Below are positions 22,101-31,711 of a DNA stretch of 43,132 bases, piece after piece. How positions within the stretch are numbered: the first letter of the stretch is position 1; every line of letters starts with the position of its first letter. Source of the stretch: Setomelanomma holmii (taxonomy: Eukaryota; Ascomycota; Dothideomycetes; Pleosporales; Phaeosphaeriaceae); assembly GCA_010015745.1 (NCBI GenBank), contig ML978334.1, positions 1 through 43,132 of the forward strand, in the 5' to 3' direction. The notes beneath the pieces are model-generated. The model was not told the DNA's origin, made no database searches, and was given only the letters and a program-made list of their open reading frames with translations. The translations under genes and the position numbers were made by a program.

Positions 22101-22232
22101 GTGGAGAAAAGCTACTACAGAGTCTACTGTGGAGCACAGTAGATTGGCGAACTCGTACTGTGCTCAACGGTAGATCACGGCCCCAAAATTGACGGTACTG
22201 TACCGTACTATACGGTAGAGTACTGCTCCACA
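22101..22232. repeat. Diverged repeat rich in ACGGTA / CTACTGT motifs, copy 2
   Basis: Starts TCGTGGAGAAAAGCTACTAC. It contains the short palindrome CTACTGTG-GAG-CACAGTAG (22119-22137) and GGTACTGTACCGTACTATAC. Shared with 21664-21795 as a rough direct repeat. Confidence 0.45.
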
Positions 22233-23378
22233 CATAAGACACATTAAAAGACATGAATACAATAAGCAGGCCCCCTTGGATAACTGCGCCAGGCAATCAG
22301 TCTAATGGGCCCCAACCCAGGCCGAAGCCTTACCAAGTCCACATTGCGTCAAACATCTCAGACTATGCGTTTCAGATATGAAAACAGCCGTATTGATGTG
22401 ACAGGAACTTGACAACTTTCAATCTCAATACGTTTGAAACTCCAGCTTACAGGGCCAGGCCCATGGAGACGTCTGAGAGAGATCGTAGACAGTTGATGCC
22501 CCTCAGCGTGTTGCCACGCGTCGGTACTTGTTGTTGGTTTTGCCATTATGAGTCACGGACTTGTGCCATTATGAGTCATGGACTTGGCCATTGAGCAGAG
22601 AGGCGTACTGTGCTCAGTGTGGGCTTTTGTCAAGTAAGTTGTCGAGTTGTCGAACAAGGGAAGTCTATGCTAATCCATCATTGACCAATAGATTGACACC
22701 TATCAGTGCGACCTCTAGCAAGCGTGCCTGAACAAATAAGCGTCTCATCGAGTTGCAGGTGCGATCGAAACATCATCGTGCAAGGCTCTTGAGTGAAATA
22801 GGTGGCGTTCTGTTAGAGGAGGGCCCGAAGACAGTAGTAAAGGTCTTGTAAAGCGAATCCACGCCCCGGAGCAGCTGAGCATTGCACACCTTTCGGTGCG
22901 AGCTTAGGCATGTCTGCACACGGTAAATACAATATCCATAGCTGTACGGGAGACTTGTACCGTCGAAGGTGGTTGGTGTTGAGGGGATGGGGGAGGCAGC
23001 CTTTATATACTTATCGGGCGGTCCTCTGCTGAGCAAGTGAGGAGTGATGAGTGAGAGGTAAATCGCCCGCACAGCGACGCATCAGCTAATCAGAGACTCT
23101 TGAGACGTGTATGAGAATGAAGGTGAGGACGATCCAACACAAGGTGAAGACGAGTCCCAGGTGGTTCCGCGATGTGTGACGTTAGATGCTGAATTCGAGA
23201 TAGGCAGTGGTAGGCGGCGGTTTTCGTCTCAATTGCTATCGACTGTTGACAAGAGTAATTATATGGCATGTTGATAGACCAGCGTGGCTAAGGGGAGGGC
23301 TGGATTGTTTCAATAACATAGGGGGGATTTCTTTTTATACGTACCCATTAGTGCGGTATTAGCCACTGCCACAGTATA
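22233..23378. other. Intergenic, nothing recognised
   Basis: About 1.15 kb without a supported gene. Open frames are short and motif-free. A short near-duplicate (CATTATGAGTCACGGACTTG / CCATTATGAGTCATGGACTT) occurs around 22543-22586. Confidence 0.45.
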
Positions 23379-23383
23379 TAAAC

Positions 23384-23552
23384 TGTCAGATGTGAGAGGA
23401 CAGAGCAGACATGAAGGAAGCAGAAGGTTGTTGTATTGAGAGAGCTACAGAGAGCGATTATATACACAACCACGATGAGTAAGCGAGTAACAAAGAGTCA
23501 CGTGAGAGATGCGGTTCACATGTACATTGTGAACTGAGGTGCAAGGCTGACA
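23384..23552 (-). repeat. Solo LTR, family C, with TAAAC target duplication
   Basis: 169 bp, TGTCAGATGTGAGAGGACAG ... GGTGCAAGGCTGACA. It is flanked by TAAAC at 23379-23383 and 23553-23557, the 5-bp duplication made by LTR retrotransposon integration. Same family as 28288-28454 and 31712-31877. Orientation is inferred from the PPT next to the 31712 copy. Confidence 0.9.
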
Positions 23553-23557
23553 TAAAC

Positions 23558-23909
23558 CTATCATGCTGTAATCCTCCATCCTTCCTACACTCCACTCTGC
23601 AGTGGCGAGCTGACTAGCCCGCGAAGCCCATGGGTTCGATGGCTGCTGAGTTCGACGAAGAACAAGAGCGCGAACTTGCGCGAGAGTAAGAAGAGCAGCG
23701 GGAGATTGAACGCCCCGAGTAGATAGGCGCGTCCAGAGGGACTGCTCCCTGATCCCGCCTCCGTAGACTCAGATCCCACTCCTCTCTCCCACCAACACCG
23801 AGATTATCGTGTTCTTCTTCAACTTAATGGCTTGTCCGATTGTCTCTCTGATCCCGCCTCCATACGCTCAGATCCTACCTCCCCTTACCAACCTAAAGGC
23901 AGTAGTCAT
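23558..23909. other. Intergenic with a 33-bp direct repeat
   Basis: Holds a diverged direct repeat of about 33 bp, TGATCCCGCCTCC(G/A)TA..CTCAGATCC, near 23750 and 23849. No gene. It is the likely 3' flank of the Tc1 relic. Confidence 0.4.
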
Positions 23910-24421
23910 CTACCAAGTACCAGCCCGAACCTCTATTCTCGCCTGCTCTAACTCCTCGCTTGTGACATAAAGCCCACCTGCTGCGTGCTTGAAGTGCTTT
24001 GCTGCAAAGCGATCACATCGACTATGACGGATTGCCCCAACTAGGAACTCCCCAAACGTTGCGTAATGAGCTCGAGTTCATACAAAGTTCCTCTTTATGT
24101 ACGCCTTCAGCACTCCAAAGGTAAGCTCGATTGGATTGTACTCAGGAGAGTACGGAGGCAAGTACCGCACGACATGGCCAGCAGCCTCAATAACACGGGT
24201 AATCTCGTCGTTAGTATGGATACTAACGTTGTCCAGAATAACCACCATGGTCCGATTGCCATAATGAGACTGTATAGTCGGAAGGAGACGCTCATTGATC
24301 TACTCAAGAAACTCCTCGCGGTTGTAGTAGCCCCGCCTAATACCAGTACATGGAAGATAACCAAACTGTACAGTATAAGCAGGTACCTCGAGATACGCTG
24401 CCCCAAGCAGTTCAGCTTCAT
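23910..24421 (-). pseudogene. Tc1/mariner transposase relic
   Basis: Reading the minus strand gives a DDE_3-type C-terminal half: TVQFGYLPCTGIRRGYYNRE, then VVILDNVSIHTNDEI (second catalytic Asp), then RYLPPYSPEYNPIELTFGVLK (third acidic residue in NPIE, the family hallmark), and a terminal ...VRAGTW followed by a stop. In-frame stops interrupt it, a TAG just after EEFLE and a TGA after YIKRNFV. The N-terminal half with DNA-binding domain and first Asp was not found upstream. Confidence 0.85.
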
Positions 24422-25037
24422 GTATATTCACAGGTAAGCGGCATTTGTCTCTTCATAATCTCCTCCACCATCGCTATTTTACTTTAAATCCGGCTTGCTT
24501 GGTCCCGTGGCTTAGTTATACTATTCGTCTCATGTTGCATAAAACCACTTCAACACCAATAGTTCCCTCATATGAGTCTTGTATCATATTCACCCGCTGC
24601 GTCAAATCGCTTTCTGACCCCGGCGATTGATATTTATCTGCGTGACAATTGCTACCGTCTACGGTTTGGCTGCTATCTACTTGTCCCTGTCTCAATCGCT
24701 GGCAGTGGCGATGGTCGGCCTTTTTGCATCCGAAACTACTCAATGTAACGCCTCGATCCTACTTCGATCCGACTCGCACCGAGTCCATGTATACGTTTGT
24801 AGCACCTACGTTCATAGAGAAGCATTCCATACACAAGGAGTATCTAGTTACTGTTATCACCCCGTACGATCGCACAAAGGCCTGTTAAAGTAGAAAATTG
24901 ATGTAAGAGTTATTCATTGGTCTCAGGTGAGATGAGAGGCTCAGTACTCTGTTTACCAGCCACTTGCTCCTCCCATAATTGAGGTCCTTGCGACTGCTGC
25001 GTCTAATTGTCTAGGCAGCACCTGCTCTCAACAAGGC
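24422..25037. other. Intergenic, nothing recognised
   Basis: About 600 bp between the Tc1 relic and the 3' end of TenA-like copy 2. Overlapping short frames occur on both strands (24445-24893) but none shows a family motif or continues the Tc1 relic. Confidence 0.4.
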
Positions 25038-26813
25038 CTACCAACAAGAACCATGCGTATGATCTTCACCGAGAACCCCAACAGGTGAATTAGCAAAGCT
25101 GTTTTGGTCTATCGCCCCGTTTCTTCCATGATCCCGGGTGTTTTGTCCATCATCCGACTCATCCTGCTCACCCATGCCTGCGACGTCAGGAAAAATTTGA
25201 CCCCATAGCCAGATGGCTTGCTTGAAGACACGTTCGCAGGCTGACATCTCCGCTCGACCATTGCCTGTCGTCTGGACCATAACGAGCTCGTCGACGATTG
25301 ACCTGCATGCGTTTACAAATCGGCTAAAAGTTTCTGATTTCCAGTTTTCGATGAATGCTTCGCGGAGGGCGGTGATGTGGCCATTCCTTAGTTTTACTTG
25401 GCCGCTGGAGGATGTAGCGGGTAATAAACAGTCGGAAAGAAGGCGATTGGGGTTCTGCTGTGGCGTCGGCGTTGATCGGGTGACGAATGTGCCTGCGTAG
25501 GAGAACGAGTTGTAGAAGAGCTAGAAGCTGGTCAACTTAGAACAAGCGACAGAATTGTAACGCGACTTACAATCTCAACAGCCCACAGCACTACCATGCC
25601 CTCAAGTAATGTTGCAGACGGAGATGATGCACTATTGAACAGATCGATGAAGCCTTTAGTGGGTGGTGTCGGTTCGTCAAAGTTCACCTCCAATCCGTAC
25701 GTGCGCTTCGTAGCTTCAAGAAACCCCAACTCCTTCTTCATGTTATTTACCGCAGAGCACAGCAGGTCCAGACACCGAAATGTCGAATCGCGTTCTAGGT
25801 TGGCGGTTTCCGGTATGCGGATCTTACCTATAAGCGTCCCAATAAACGAGACAAGCGAGCGCGAGATGTAACCGATCTGCGTCAGCCATTGATTAAGAGC
25901 ATTCTCAGTAAGCGATCCACAACCCGCGTGCGACAAAAAGGTATGGTGAGTAGCGCTAACCAGCAAATCTTCAGCTTGCACTAGTAGATGTTGAGCTAAA
26001 GAAGGCGCTTCTGCAGGCTGTGGTGTTTGAGTTGGCAGTCCAGGATCATATGGTGCCATTCCACCACGAGGCCGATTCGGATGATGGTGACTGAGCAGTG
26101 AATCCGGATCTGTCCACGCACTGTTCCCGATGGCTGATTGTCGATTCTGCTTTTCATTGAGAGCCGCTTCAGTGGGTAACAGAAACTGCTTGCATTGGGT
26201 CAGATGCTCTGCTTGTCTGGTTACATTTTTGGCTCGGACGAAGCCACAGCTTTTGCATCGGACTCGTGCGCACTGATGGGGTCATTAGGGAACTTTTCTA
26301 ACCTCTACGTTAGTGGAATGGCCTACCTTGTGACCAAGACTTTCGTCAAAGAACTCATCAAAGCACTTGCTCATATTCACCGCCCATCGTGATCGCTGCA
26401 TTGGCGGGCTAAAATTTGGTCTCGAAGGAGGAGACGAATCGTCAAGATTGCAAGAGACGCCAAAAGCTTTTCTGCCAGCAGCGTTATATGAATTTTGCGG
26501 AGCCAATTCTTGACCGTTCCCTGCGGCCCTCCACGCTACATATTCAGGACAGGTCTGGAGATGAGCCTAAGACAGCGATTAGTTTTGGTTGATAAGAAAT
26601 AGAGCTTGGGCATCAGGGAGTCTGACTTTCTTGCGATTGAGGACTCTGGCGCTTCCTTGCCAACGCTTGCAGTGAACGCACTGGACAGTCCCTCCTAGAT
26701 TCACACTTTCGACTGGGCTAAACTGCAAAATCCCTTAGCAACTGTACATTGAGAAGCAACGAGCTTGCGCATAATACCTGACTGTGTGTGTATGTGTCTG
26801 TTGGTCGAGGCAT
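25038..26813 (-). CDS. Two-zinc-finger TenA-like protein, copy 2 (inverted paralogue)
   Basis: Five exons on the minus strand, all phase 0: 26813-26778, 26722-26627, 26566-26327, 26272-25571, 25520-25038; 518 aa. Introns are 55, 60, 54 and 50 nt, almost the same lengths as in copy 1, and exons 1-3 are the same length (36, 96, 240 nt). It has the same two C-x2-C...H-x3-C fingers (CVHCKRW, CKSCGF) and TenA-like C-terminal region (THHTFLSHAGCGSLTENALN, GMVVLWAVEI, FKQAIWLWGQIFPDV). The linker after the second finger and the C-terminal tail diverge most. No stops or frameshifts in either copy, which argues that both are functional. The upstream flank shares little with copy 1, so the duplication is old or limited to the gene. 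Confidence 0.8.
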
Positions 26814-27290
26814 GGCTCTTGCATGGCAACACAAAGCCCTCTTTGGGACACCCAAAGCGACGTGGTCAATGGATATCGCGTCGATTACAAGACATATACA
26901 CGCACTAGTGTTGGGGATTGAAAAACCGTAATCTCATTACTGCCGAGCCGGTCGGGATTACTCATCACACACGTGACACTTCTTAGAGTGCATACGCAGT
27001 ACATTAGTGTGATGGGGGTTCGGGCCGATTTTAGTTCTGCGCTATCTACTTTATATCGATCGCCCAGATTGTGAATATGGCACGGTACAAAACGACCGAC
27101 CTTATGCACATCTCAGAACACAAGGTGTATATGTCGTTGACGTAGGTGGCAAGCGAGCGCCGCAGGCACGCGAGCGCCGCATCGCACCAACTTTGCACAC
27201 CTCTTTGAACTCAACGTACAATAACTTTACGTCACTACGCTCAAATGGCTTAAAAGAAAGCAGATGTTCAGCTTGCAATTCTATTTATTC
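26814..27290. other. Upstream region of TenA-like copy 2
   Basis: About 480 bp that should hold the promoter of the minus-strand TenA-like gene. A small inexact direct repeat (GCGAGCGCCGCAGGCACGCG / CGAGCGCCGC) occurs near 27154-27180. No gene recognised. Confidence 0.4.
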
Positions 27291-27295
27291 AAAAT

Positions 27296-27434
27296 TGTAA
27301 CGATTTGGGCCTTGCCCAGAACCACTCTAAGTCAAGTTGGGATAGCTCATGTACGGTTATCTATATATGTAGCTATGCCCACCTCAGATGGTCAATCAAC
27401 CGCATGTCTCTCCTCCTCTAGCTGTACCATTACA
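27296..27434. repeat. Solo LTR, family A, with AAAAT target duplication
   Basis: 139 bp, TGTAACGATTTGGGCCTTGC ... CTGTACCATTACA, with short terminal inverted bases TGTAA/TTACA. Flanked by AAAAT at 27291-27295 and 27435-27439. About 93-94% identical by eye to 11376-11507. Confidence 0.9.
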
Positions 27435-27439
27435 AAAAT

Positions 27440-27839
27440 AAACAATTCCAAAGCAATTGTCGTGCTGCCGGAGTCTAACATGTGTCTGAACGAACAATCC
27501 TGTAACGACGCAGGTAAGACAAGAGATCCAAATGCGGTGCGAACTCACTCAGAGGCATATGGGAGTGCGTGGGAGCTCGAGGACCTGAGATACAATTGTC
27601 ACCTATAGGTCTGGCACGAAAGGATACAGAAAAGCTACCGAACCACAATCGCAGAGGAACAATCCTTATATACATGAGAGGGGAATGAAAACCCTCAGTG
27701 GCACAAGGCGGTCCGATACTAGTCCGATACAGCCCAGTGTCTGATATGGAGTCGGTCCGATTTAGCTCAGATTCAGAAATGGAACGAGGTTTGGTACATG
27801 ACCTCGTTACAAATCCGCCGTCGACGTGCTGGCAAGCCT
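27440..27839. other. Intergenic, nothing recognised
   Basis: About 400 bp between the family A LTR and the pogo relic. It contains repeated GGTCCGAT/GTCCGATA motifs (27708-27760) but no gene. Confidence 0.4.
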
Positions 27840-28190
27840 GCCCGACGCGATTGCCAGCCCAACTCAAAGCAGCTCACCTAGGTAGAAGAGGAGGTAATAG
27901 TCCAGTACATACTTGAATTAGACGAATGTGGATTTGCGCCTACGTACGCAGCTGATCGTGATATGGCTGATAGACTGCTGGCTGCACGCAACGGAGGCAA
28001 GGTTGGGTAGAAGTGGCCAGTCAACTTTGTTAAGGTTACAAATAGCCTCAAGACGCGTTTCAATCGAGCGGACAATAGACGGAGAGCTCTGTTCGAAGAT
28101 CCTGTGTTAATCAGGAGCCGGTTTGACCTTATAGAGCAGACTAAGGCCAAGTATGTCATCTGCGATGAGGACGTCTATCAGAAGGATCAA
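27840..28190 (+). pseudogene. pogo/Fot1 transposase relic, N-terminal DNA-binding part
   Basis: In one frame from about 27900: VQYILELDECGFAPTYAADR, ADRLLAARNGGKVG, a TAG, KWPVNFVKVTNSLKTRFNRA, then DPVLIRSRFDLIEQTKAKYV and ICDEDVYQ. This is the CENP-B-type DNA-binding and linker region of a Fot1-like transposase. It ends just before the place where the first catalytic Asp (FDE) would be. It has at least one in-frame stop and no catalytic domain. Confidence 0.75.
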
Positions 28191-28287
28191 GGTCCGAAGG
28201 ATCCCAGTCCCACTCTTCAAACCTGGCACGCCGTCCTAACGCTGCTCGGAGTGGTGTTGTCGAAACAAGTGGGGAATACTATGCAAG

Positions 28288-28454
28288 TGTCAGATGTTGG
28301 AGGACAGTAGACATGAAGCAAGCAGAAGGTTGTTGTATTGAGCAAGCGGTAGAGAGTGATTATATACACAAGCAAGATGAGTAAGCAGGTGACAGGAAGT
28401 CACATGAGAGGTGCAGTTAACGTGTACCTTGTAAACTGAAGTGCCAGGCTGATA
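28288..28454 (-). repeat. LTR, family C (copy next to Copia relic)
   Basis: TGTCAGATGTTGGAGGACAG ... GCCAGGCTGATA. The terminal CA has become TA. Clearly related to 23384-23552 along its full length. Flanks are GCAAG and GCGAA, not an exact duplication. It sits 18 bp before the Copia protease frame but in the opposite orientation to that element, so it is not a normal 5' LTR of it. Confidence 0.75.
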
Positions 28455-28807
28455 GCGAATACTGCTTTTCACATGGCTCAGATTACAGCCGCTACAAGAG
28501 ACAACCTTCTAGACAGATGGATTGTTGATCCTGGCTCAACTGTCCACGTCCACATCTGCAACTCGACCTACTTCAATTGGGTCAAGACTGCTAACGCAAA
28601 ATCTACCGAAGTCATCTTTGCAGGCACCGCCGCACATCAGGTCATTGCCTGGGGGGAGGTGAGAGTTAGCGTCAACTGAGGCAGTGTAAGAAAGGACATC
28701 CTACTTACCCAAGTGGCATATGTTCCAGGCTTTCTTACAAATCTCTTCGCACTTGGACGCTGCCGACGATCAGGCATCCACTTTGACTCAGGCCGCAACA
28801 TCTTATA

Positions 28808-28871
28808 TGTGACGGTATAAATACCTTGTATACGGAACGGTACGCAAGGTCGGCCTTTTTGTACCGTTACA
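28808..28871 (+). repeat. 5' LTR of miniature element (64 bp)
   Basis: Contains a TATA-box-like TATAAATA at 28815-28822. Identical to 29259-29322. Confidence 0.93.
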
Positions 28872-28882
28872 GTTATGAGCCC
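28872..28882 (+). promoter_or_regulatory. Primer binding site, initiator tRNA-Met half-molecule type
   Basis: GTTATGAGCCC immediately follows the LTR. It is the reverse complement of the conserved GGGCUCAUAAC anticodon stem-loop of eukaryotic initiator tRNA-Met. Position and match fit a copia-type primer site. Confidence 0.8.
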
Positions 28883-29025
28883 GGAATCGCTTAGGCGTGC
28901 GTCAGCAGCTACAAACAGAACTGGTAGTTGGGTTGGTGACCACAAACGAGCAGACTACCAACAAGAACAACATCCCTACGAAAAACCAGCGTTCGAATCA
29001 CCAGAGGAGCAGTATCCAATCTCGA

Positions 29026-29175
29026 GACCCTGTGGAGGGTGACAACCTACGACCCTGTGGAGGGTGACAACCTACGACCCTGTGGAGGGTGACAACCTAC
29101 GACCCTGTGGAGGGTGACAACCTACGACCCTGAGGAGGGTGACAACCTACGTCCCTGAGGAGGGTGAAAACCTAG
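29026..29175. repeat. 25-bp minisatellite, six units, inside miniature element
   Basis: Six head-to-tail 25-bp units beginning GACCCTGTGGAGGGTGACAA. Units 1-4 (29026-29125) are identical, unit 5 has T-to-A (CTGAGG), unit 6 has more changes, and a degenerate seventh follows to about 29206. The unit length is not a multiple of 3, so the array is not built for coding. Confidence 0.93.
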
Positions 29176-29258
29176 TCTATCGAGCCCTGGAGAGGGTGAA
29201 AACTCAGTTTAGTGTCAGCTCTGCACTACGTCTACGACTTCGTTCGAGCTGGGGGGTG

Positions 29259-29322
29259 TGTGACGGTATAAATACCTTGTATACGGAACGGTACGCAAGG
29301 TCGGCCTTTTTGTACCGTTACA
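29259..29322 (+). repeat. 3' LTR of miniature element (64 bp)
   Basis: Identical to the 5' LTR. Preceded by the GGGGGGTG tract and followed by TTATA. Confidence 0.93.
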
Positions 29323-31171
29323 TTATACAAAGACAAGTGTCAAGCATTATCGCCAACCTTGCTTACAACCATGGTCATTGGTTGCTACACGCTGAGGAGG
29401 CTGATCGTCCGCCTCGTCACAAGCTTCTTAGCATGGCTATAAAATCAAGCCAAGAAAAGGCACCTCAGACAGTCATTGCAATGCGAGCGCATCAGCTACT
29501 CGGACACCCAAATTATCAAGCTATTGAACATCTTCAAGACGACGTCAGTCGAAGTCCTCGCGCCGACAATACTTGTCGCCCGTTCTATCGCATTAGTGCC
29601 GACATCATACAGCTCCAGAAACGAGGCGAGGCTTGCTACAATGGCGACATATGGGCACTGCATGCAGTATGTGAGTACACAAAGCTTCATGAGATCTGCA
29701 CTCTTAAGGATCGACACAAATCAACAGTCGTTCCTGCCCTCTTACGCCTAATCAACAAGATTAAGACGGTGTATGGCTACCAGGTAGCAATTGTCTTCAT
29801 GGATGGAGACGTTGGTTATGGCCGTGCAGACGCTAACCTTGGCTCCTCTGCTAAGGAAGAGCTAGAATCTGCTGGTATCAAGGTTGAGGTCAGATCTCCT
29901 AACACGCCCACACAGCTAGGAGGTGCTGAACGAGCCGGAGCTGTCCTTGGCACAGCCGGCAGAATGCTCCGGATCCATGCCGGTCTACCGAAAGTTCTTG
30001 CAAACGAGCTGGCCTGCACTGCAGCTAGAATCCTCAACATCACGCCAACAAAATCCATCGACTGGCATTCGTTCAGACCTGTCTCGATTGCACGTTATTG
30101 GAAGCCATGGATATGTGCTCAACAAGCACCTGCCAAAAGGAGACAAACTCGAAAATCGCACCTTTGAGGCCTTGTTGGCTATGACGCCTCGAAAATCTAT
30201 CGGGTGTGGTTACCTGACATGAGTCGTGTTATCCACGTACGCGACGTGCGCTTTATTGACGAGCTCTACAAAGACAAGCCGTCTACAATGCTTGTGGAAT
30301 TTCACATTGTTGAAGCTGTCCACATTTTAGAGCAGGAATATGATGGTAATACTATTGCAGTTGCTCAGCAATGATTGCGCAGGAAGAGACTTCGCTGCCA
30401 TCCCCTCGAAACCAGCATAACGAGCAGCAGCTATTGCAGGAGTCATCTGCTTCTCAGCACATGGTACCTCGGGGGTGGAACAACGACAACGATCTTGGCT
30501 ACGTTGATAGCTACATTCCAGATCGACGACAGAACAACGCTCCGCAACGCCGTGATCCAGAGCTTTCACAAGACAACATCATCACCGGCAGACGCCGTCG
30601 CCAGGCGCACTTCATGAAAGCAGCATCACACTTCCCTCAGTACTTTGCCTTTGCTGCTGATATCGCGCAAGCAAAGGAAGCCACTTCTGCTGCCATGCAA
30701 CCTGAGGTCACACATGATTCAACTCGCCTTCATCGCGATGATATGCCTCCTCCATCACGTTACTGGAAGGATTAAGCATCACCCGCATGGGAAGCAGTTC
30801 AAAACTGCTGTCAAGGACGAGTTCCTCAGCTGCTGGAACGAGGGCAACTTTGCCATACCACACATTACAGCTGAAAATGTTTTCGAAACTGTACCCTTAA
30901 TGTGGATATTTACCTACAAGTTTGATCAGGATGGATATCTTCTAAGATACAAGGCTCGTCTTATTGTTCGCGGAGACTTGCAAGAGCAATATGGCGACAC
31001 CTACGCTGTGACTCTTGCGGCTCGTCTATTTCGAGCTCTTATGGCCCTTGCCTGCGCATTCAATCTTAAGGCAGTACAAGTGGACGTGCTAAACACGTTC
31101 CTTAACGCTGTCCTTGATCGCACTCTCTATGTCAGAATTTATCGCGGTCTAGAGTCCTTCTCGTTGTACGA

Positions 31172-31327
31172 TGTAACACAGTTTCACGTCTCCACTGCTG
31201 TACTACGTAGCACACCTCACTGCCATGTCTTACCAGCACTACATATACAATTCATAGCTACATAAAATAGACCTCAGTTCAATCCTTCAACTCTTCCGCA
31301 TACGCACTGTCAAAATCCTCCGTGACA
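31172..31327 (+). repeat. Diverged LTR, family B, inside Copia reverse transcriptase
   Basis: TGTAACACAGTTTCACGTCT ... ATCCTCCGTGACA. It shares ACCTCAGTTCAATCCTTCAA and a CGCA..CGCACTGT block with the reverse complements of 11902-12094 and 37296-37485. It separates the RT segment ending YRGLESFSLYD from ISDGFQDQPGQTLRL. No exact target duplication seen. Confidence 0.65.
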
Positions 31328-31711
31328 GAATTTCAGACGGTTTCCAGGATCAACCCGGTCAAACTCTCCGCCTTTTCCGTGCCTTGTTTGGCCTCAAAGA
31401 AGCACCACGTCTGTGGGCTGCACATCTCCAAGGATCGTTGCGCAAGCTTGGCTTGCATCCTGTCCAAGGCTTTCCATGCCTCTGGATGAACCAAAGAGTC
31501 ATTTTCTTATTTTATGTCGATGACACTATCATTCTCTACCACCCGGACTACCTGGAGAAGCTTAAACAACAGTTTATCAAGCTCTACAATCTCCGCCAGA
31601 TAGAAGATATCAAGTGATTTCTAAGGATTCGAGTTCTCCGCACATGGTATTAATTTTGCTATTATACTTCTTGTATAAGGTTTCCATCCAACATGGATAC
31701 CCTAGGGGGTG

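Larger units (their letters stand above)
28808..29322 (+). mobile_element. Miniature LTR retrotransposon (TRIM-like), 515 bp, complete
   Basis: Identical 64-bp LTRs at 28808-28871 and 29259-29322 in direct orientation, beginning TGTGACGGTA and ending TACCGTTACA. Flanked by the 5-bp target duplication TTATA (28803-28807 and 29323-29327). Directly after the 5' LTR, GTTATGAGCCC (28872-28882) is complementary to the anticodon-loop core of initiator tRNA-Met (GGGCUCAUAAC), the half-tRNA primer used by Drosophila copia. A GGGGGGTG polypurine tract (29251-29258) abuts the 3' LTR. The interior is 387 bp with a 55-codon frame (28875-29042) and a 25-bp minisatellite, and encodes no polymerase, so it must have moved using another element's proteins. 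Identical LTRs suggest recent insertion. Confidence 0.93.
28473..31711 (+). pseudogene. Copia retrotransposon relic (Pol part), nested insertions
   Basis: Parts in order: aspartic protease region (RWIVDPGSTVHVHI, 28473-28679, then TGA) continuing to FDSGRNILY; GAG-pre-integrase and integrase (MRAHQLLGHPNYQAIEHL, FMDGDVGYGRA, TQLGGAERAGAV; about 29340-30167); a disordered linker; reverse transcriptase RVT_2 (HPHGKQFKTAV, VDVLNTFLNAVLDRTLYVRI, about 30780-31170, then LFGLKEAPRLW and FLFYVDDTII, 31328-31617). Gag and RNase H are missing. Frames change several times and stops occur. Two elements sit inside it: the miniature element at 28808-29322 and a family B LTR at 31172-31327. Across the TTATA site the host reads ...NILYKDKCQ, confirming that the miniature element inserted into it. 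A PPT-like AGGGGGTG (31704-31711) precedes the LTR at 31712. Confidence 0.85.

Noticed and set aside
24066..24437. 123-aa plus-strand open frame
   Set aside because: It is the shadow of the Tc1 relic on the minus strand, which has clear family motifs.
27475..27867. 130-aa minus-strand open frame
   Set aside because: Low-information sequence, no domain pattern, adjacent to relics; starts and stops look random.
28288..28454. Genuine 5' LTR of the Copia relic
   Set aside because: It is in the opposite orientation to the Pol frames and no primer binding site follows it.
28985..29005. GTTCGAATC resembling a tRNA B box
   Set aside because: No A box at the right distance and no cloverleaf pairing could be drawn; it lies inside the miniature element.
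29026..29175. Regular 25-bp repeats that could suggest a CRISPR array
   Set aside because: Units are directly adjacent without spacers and the context is a fungal retro-element; it is a minisatellite.
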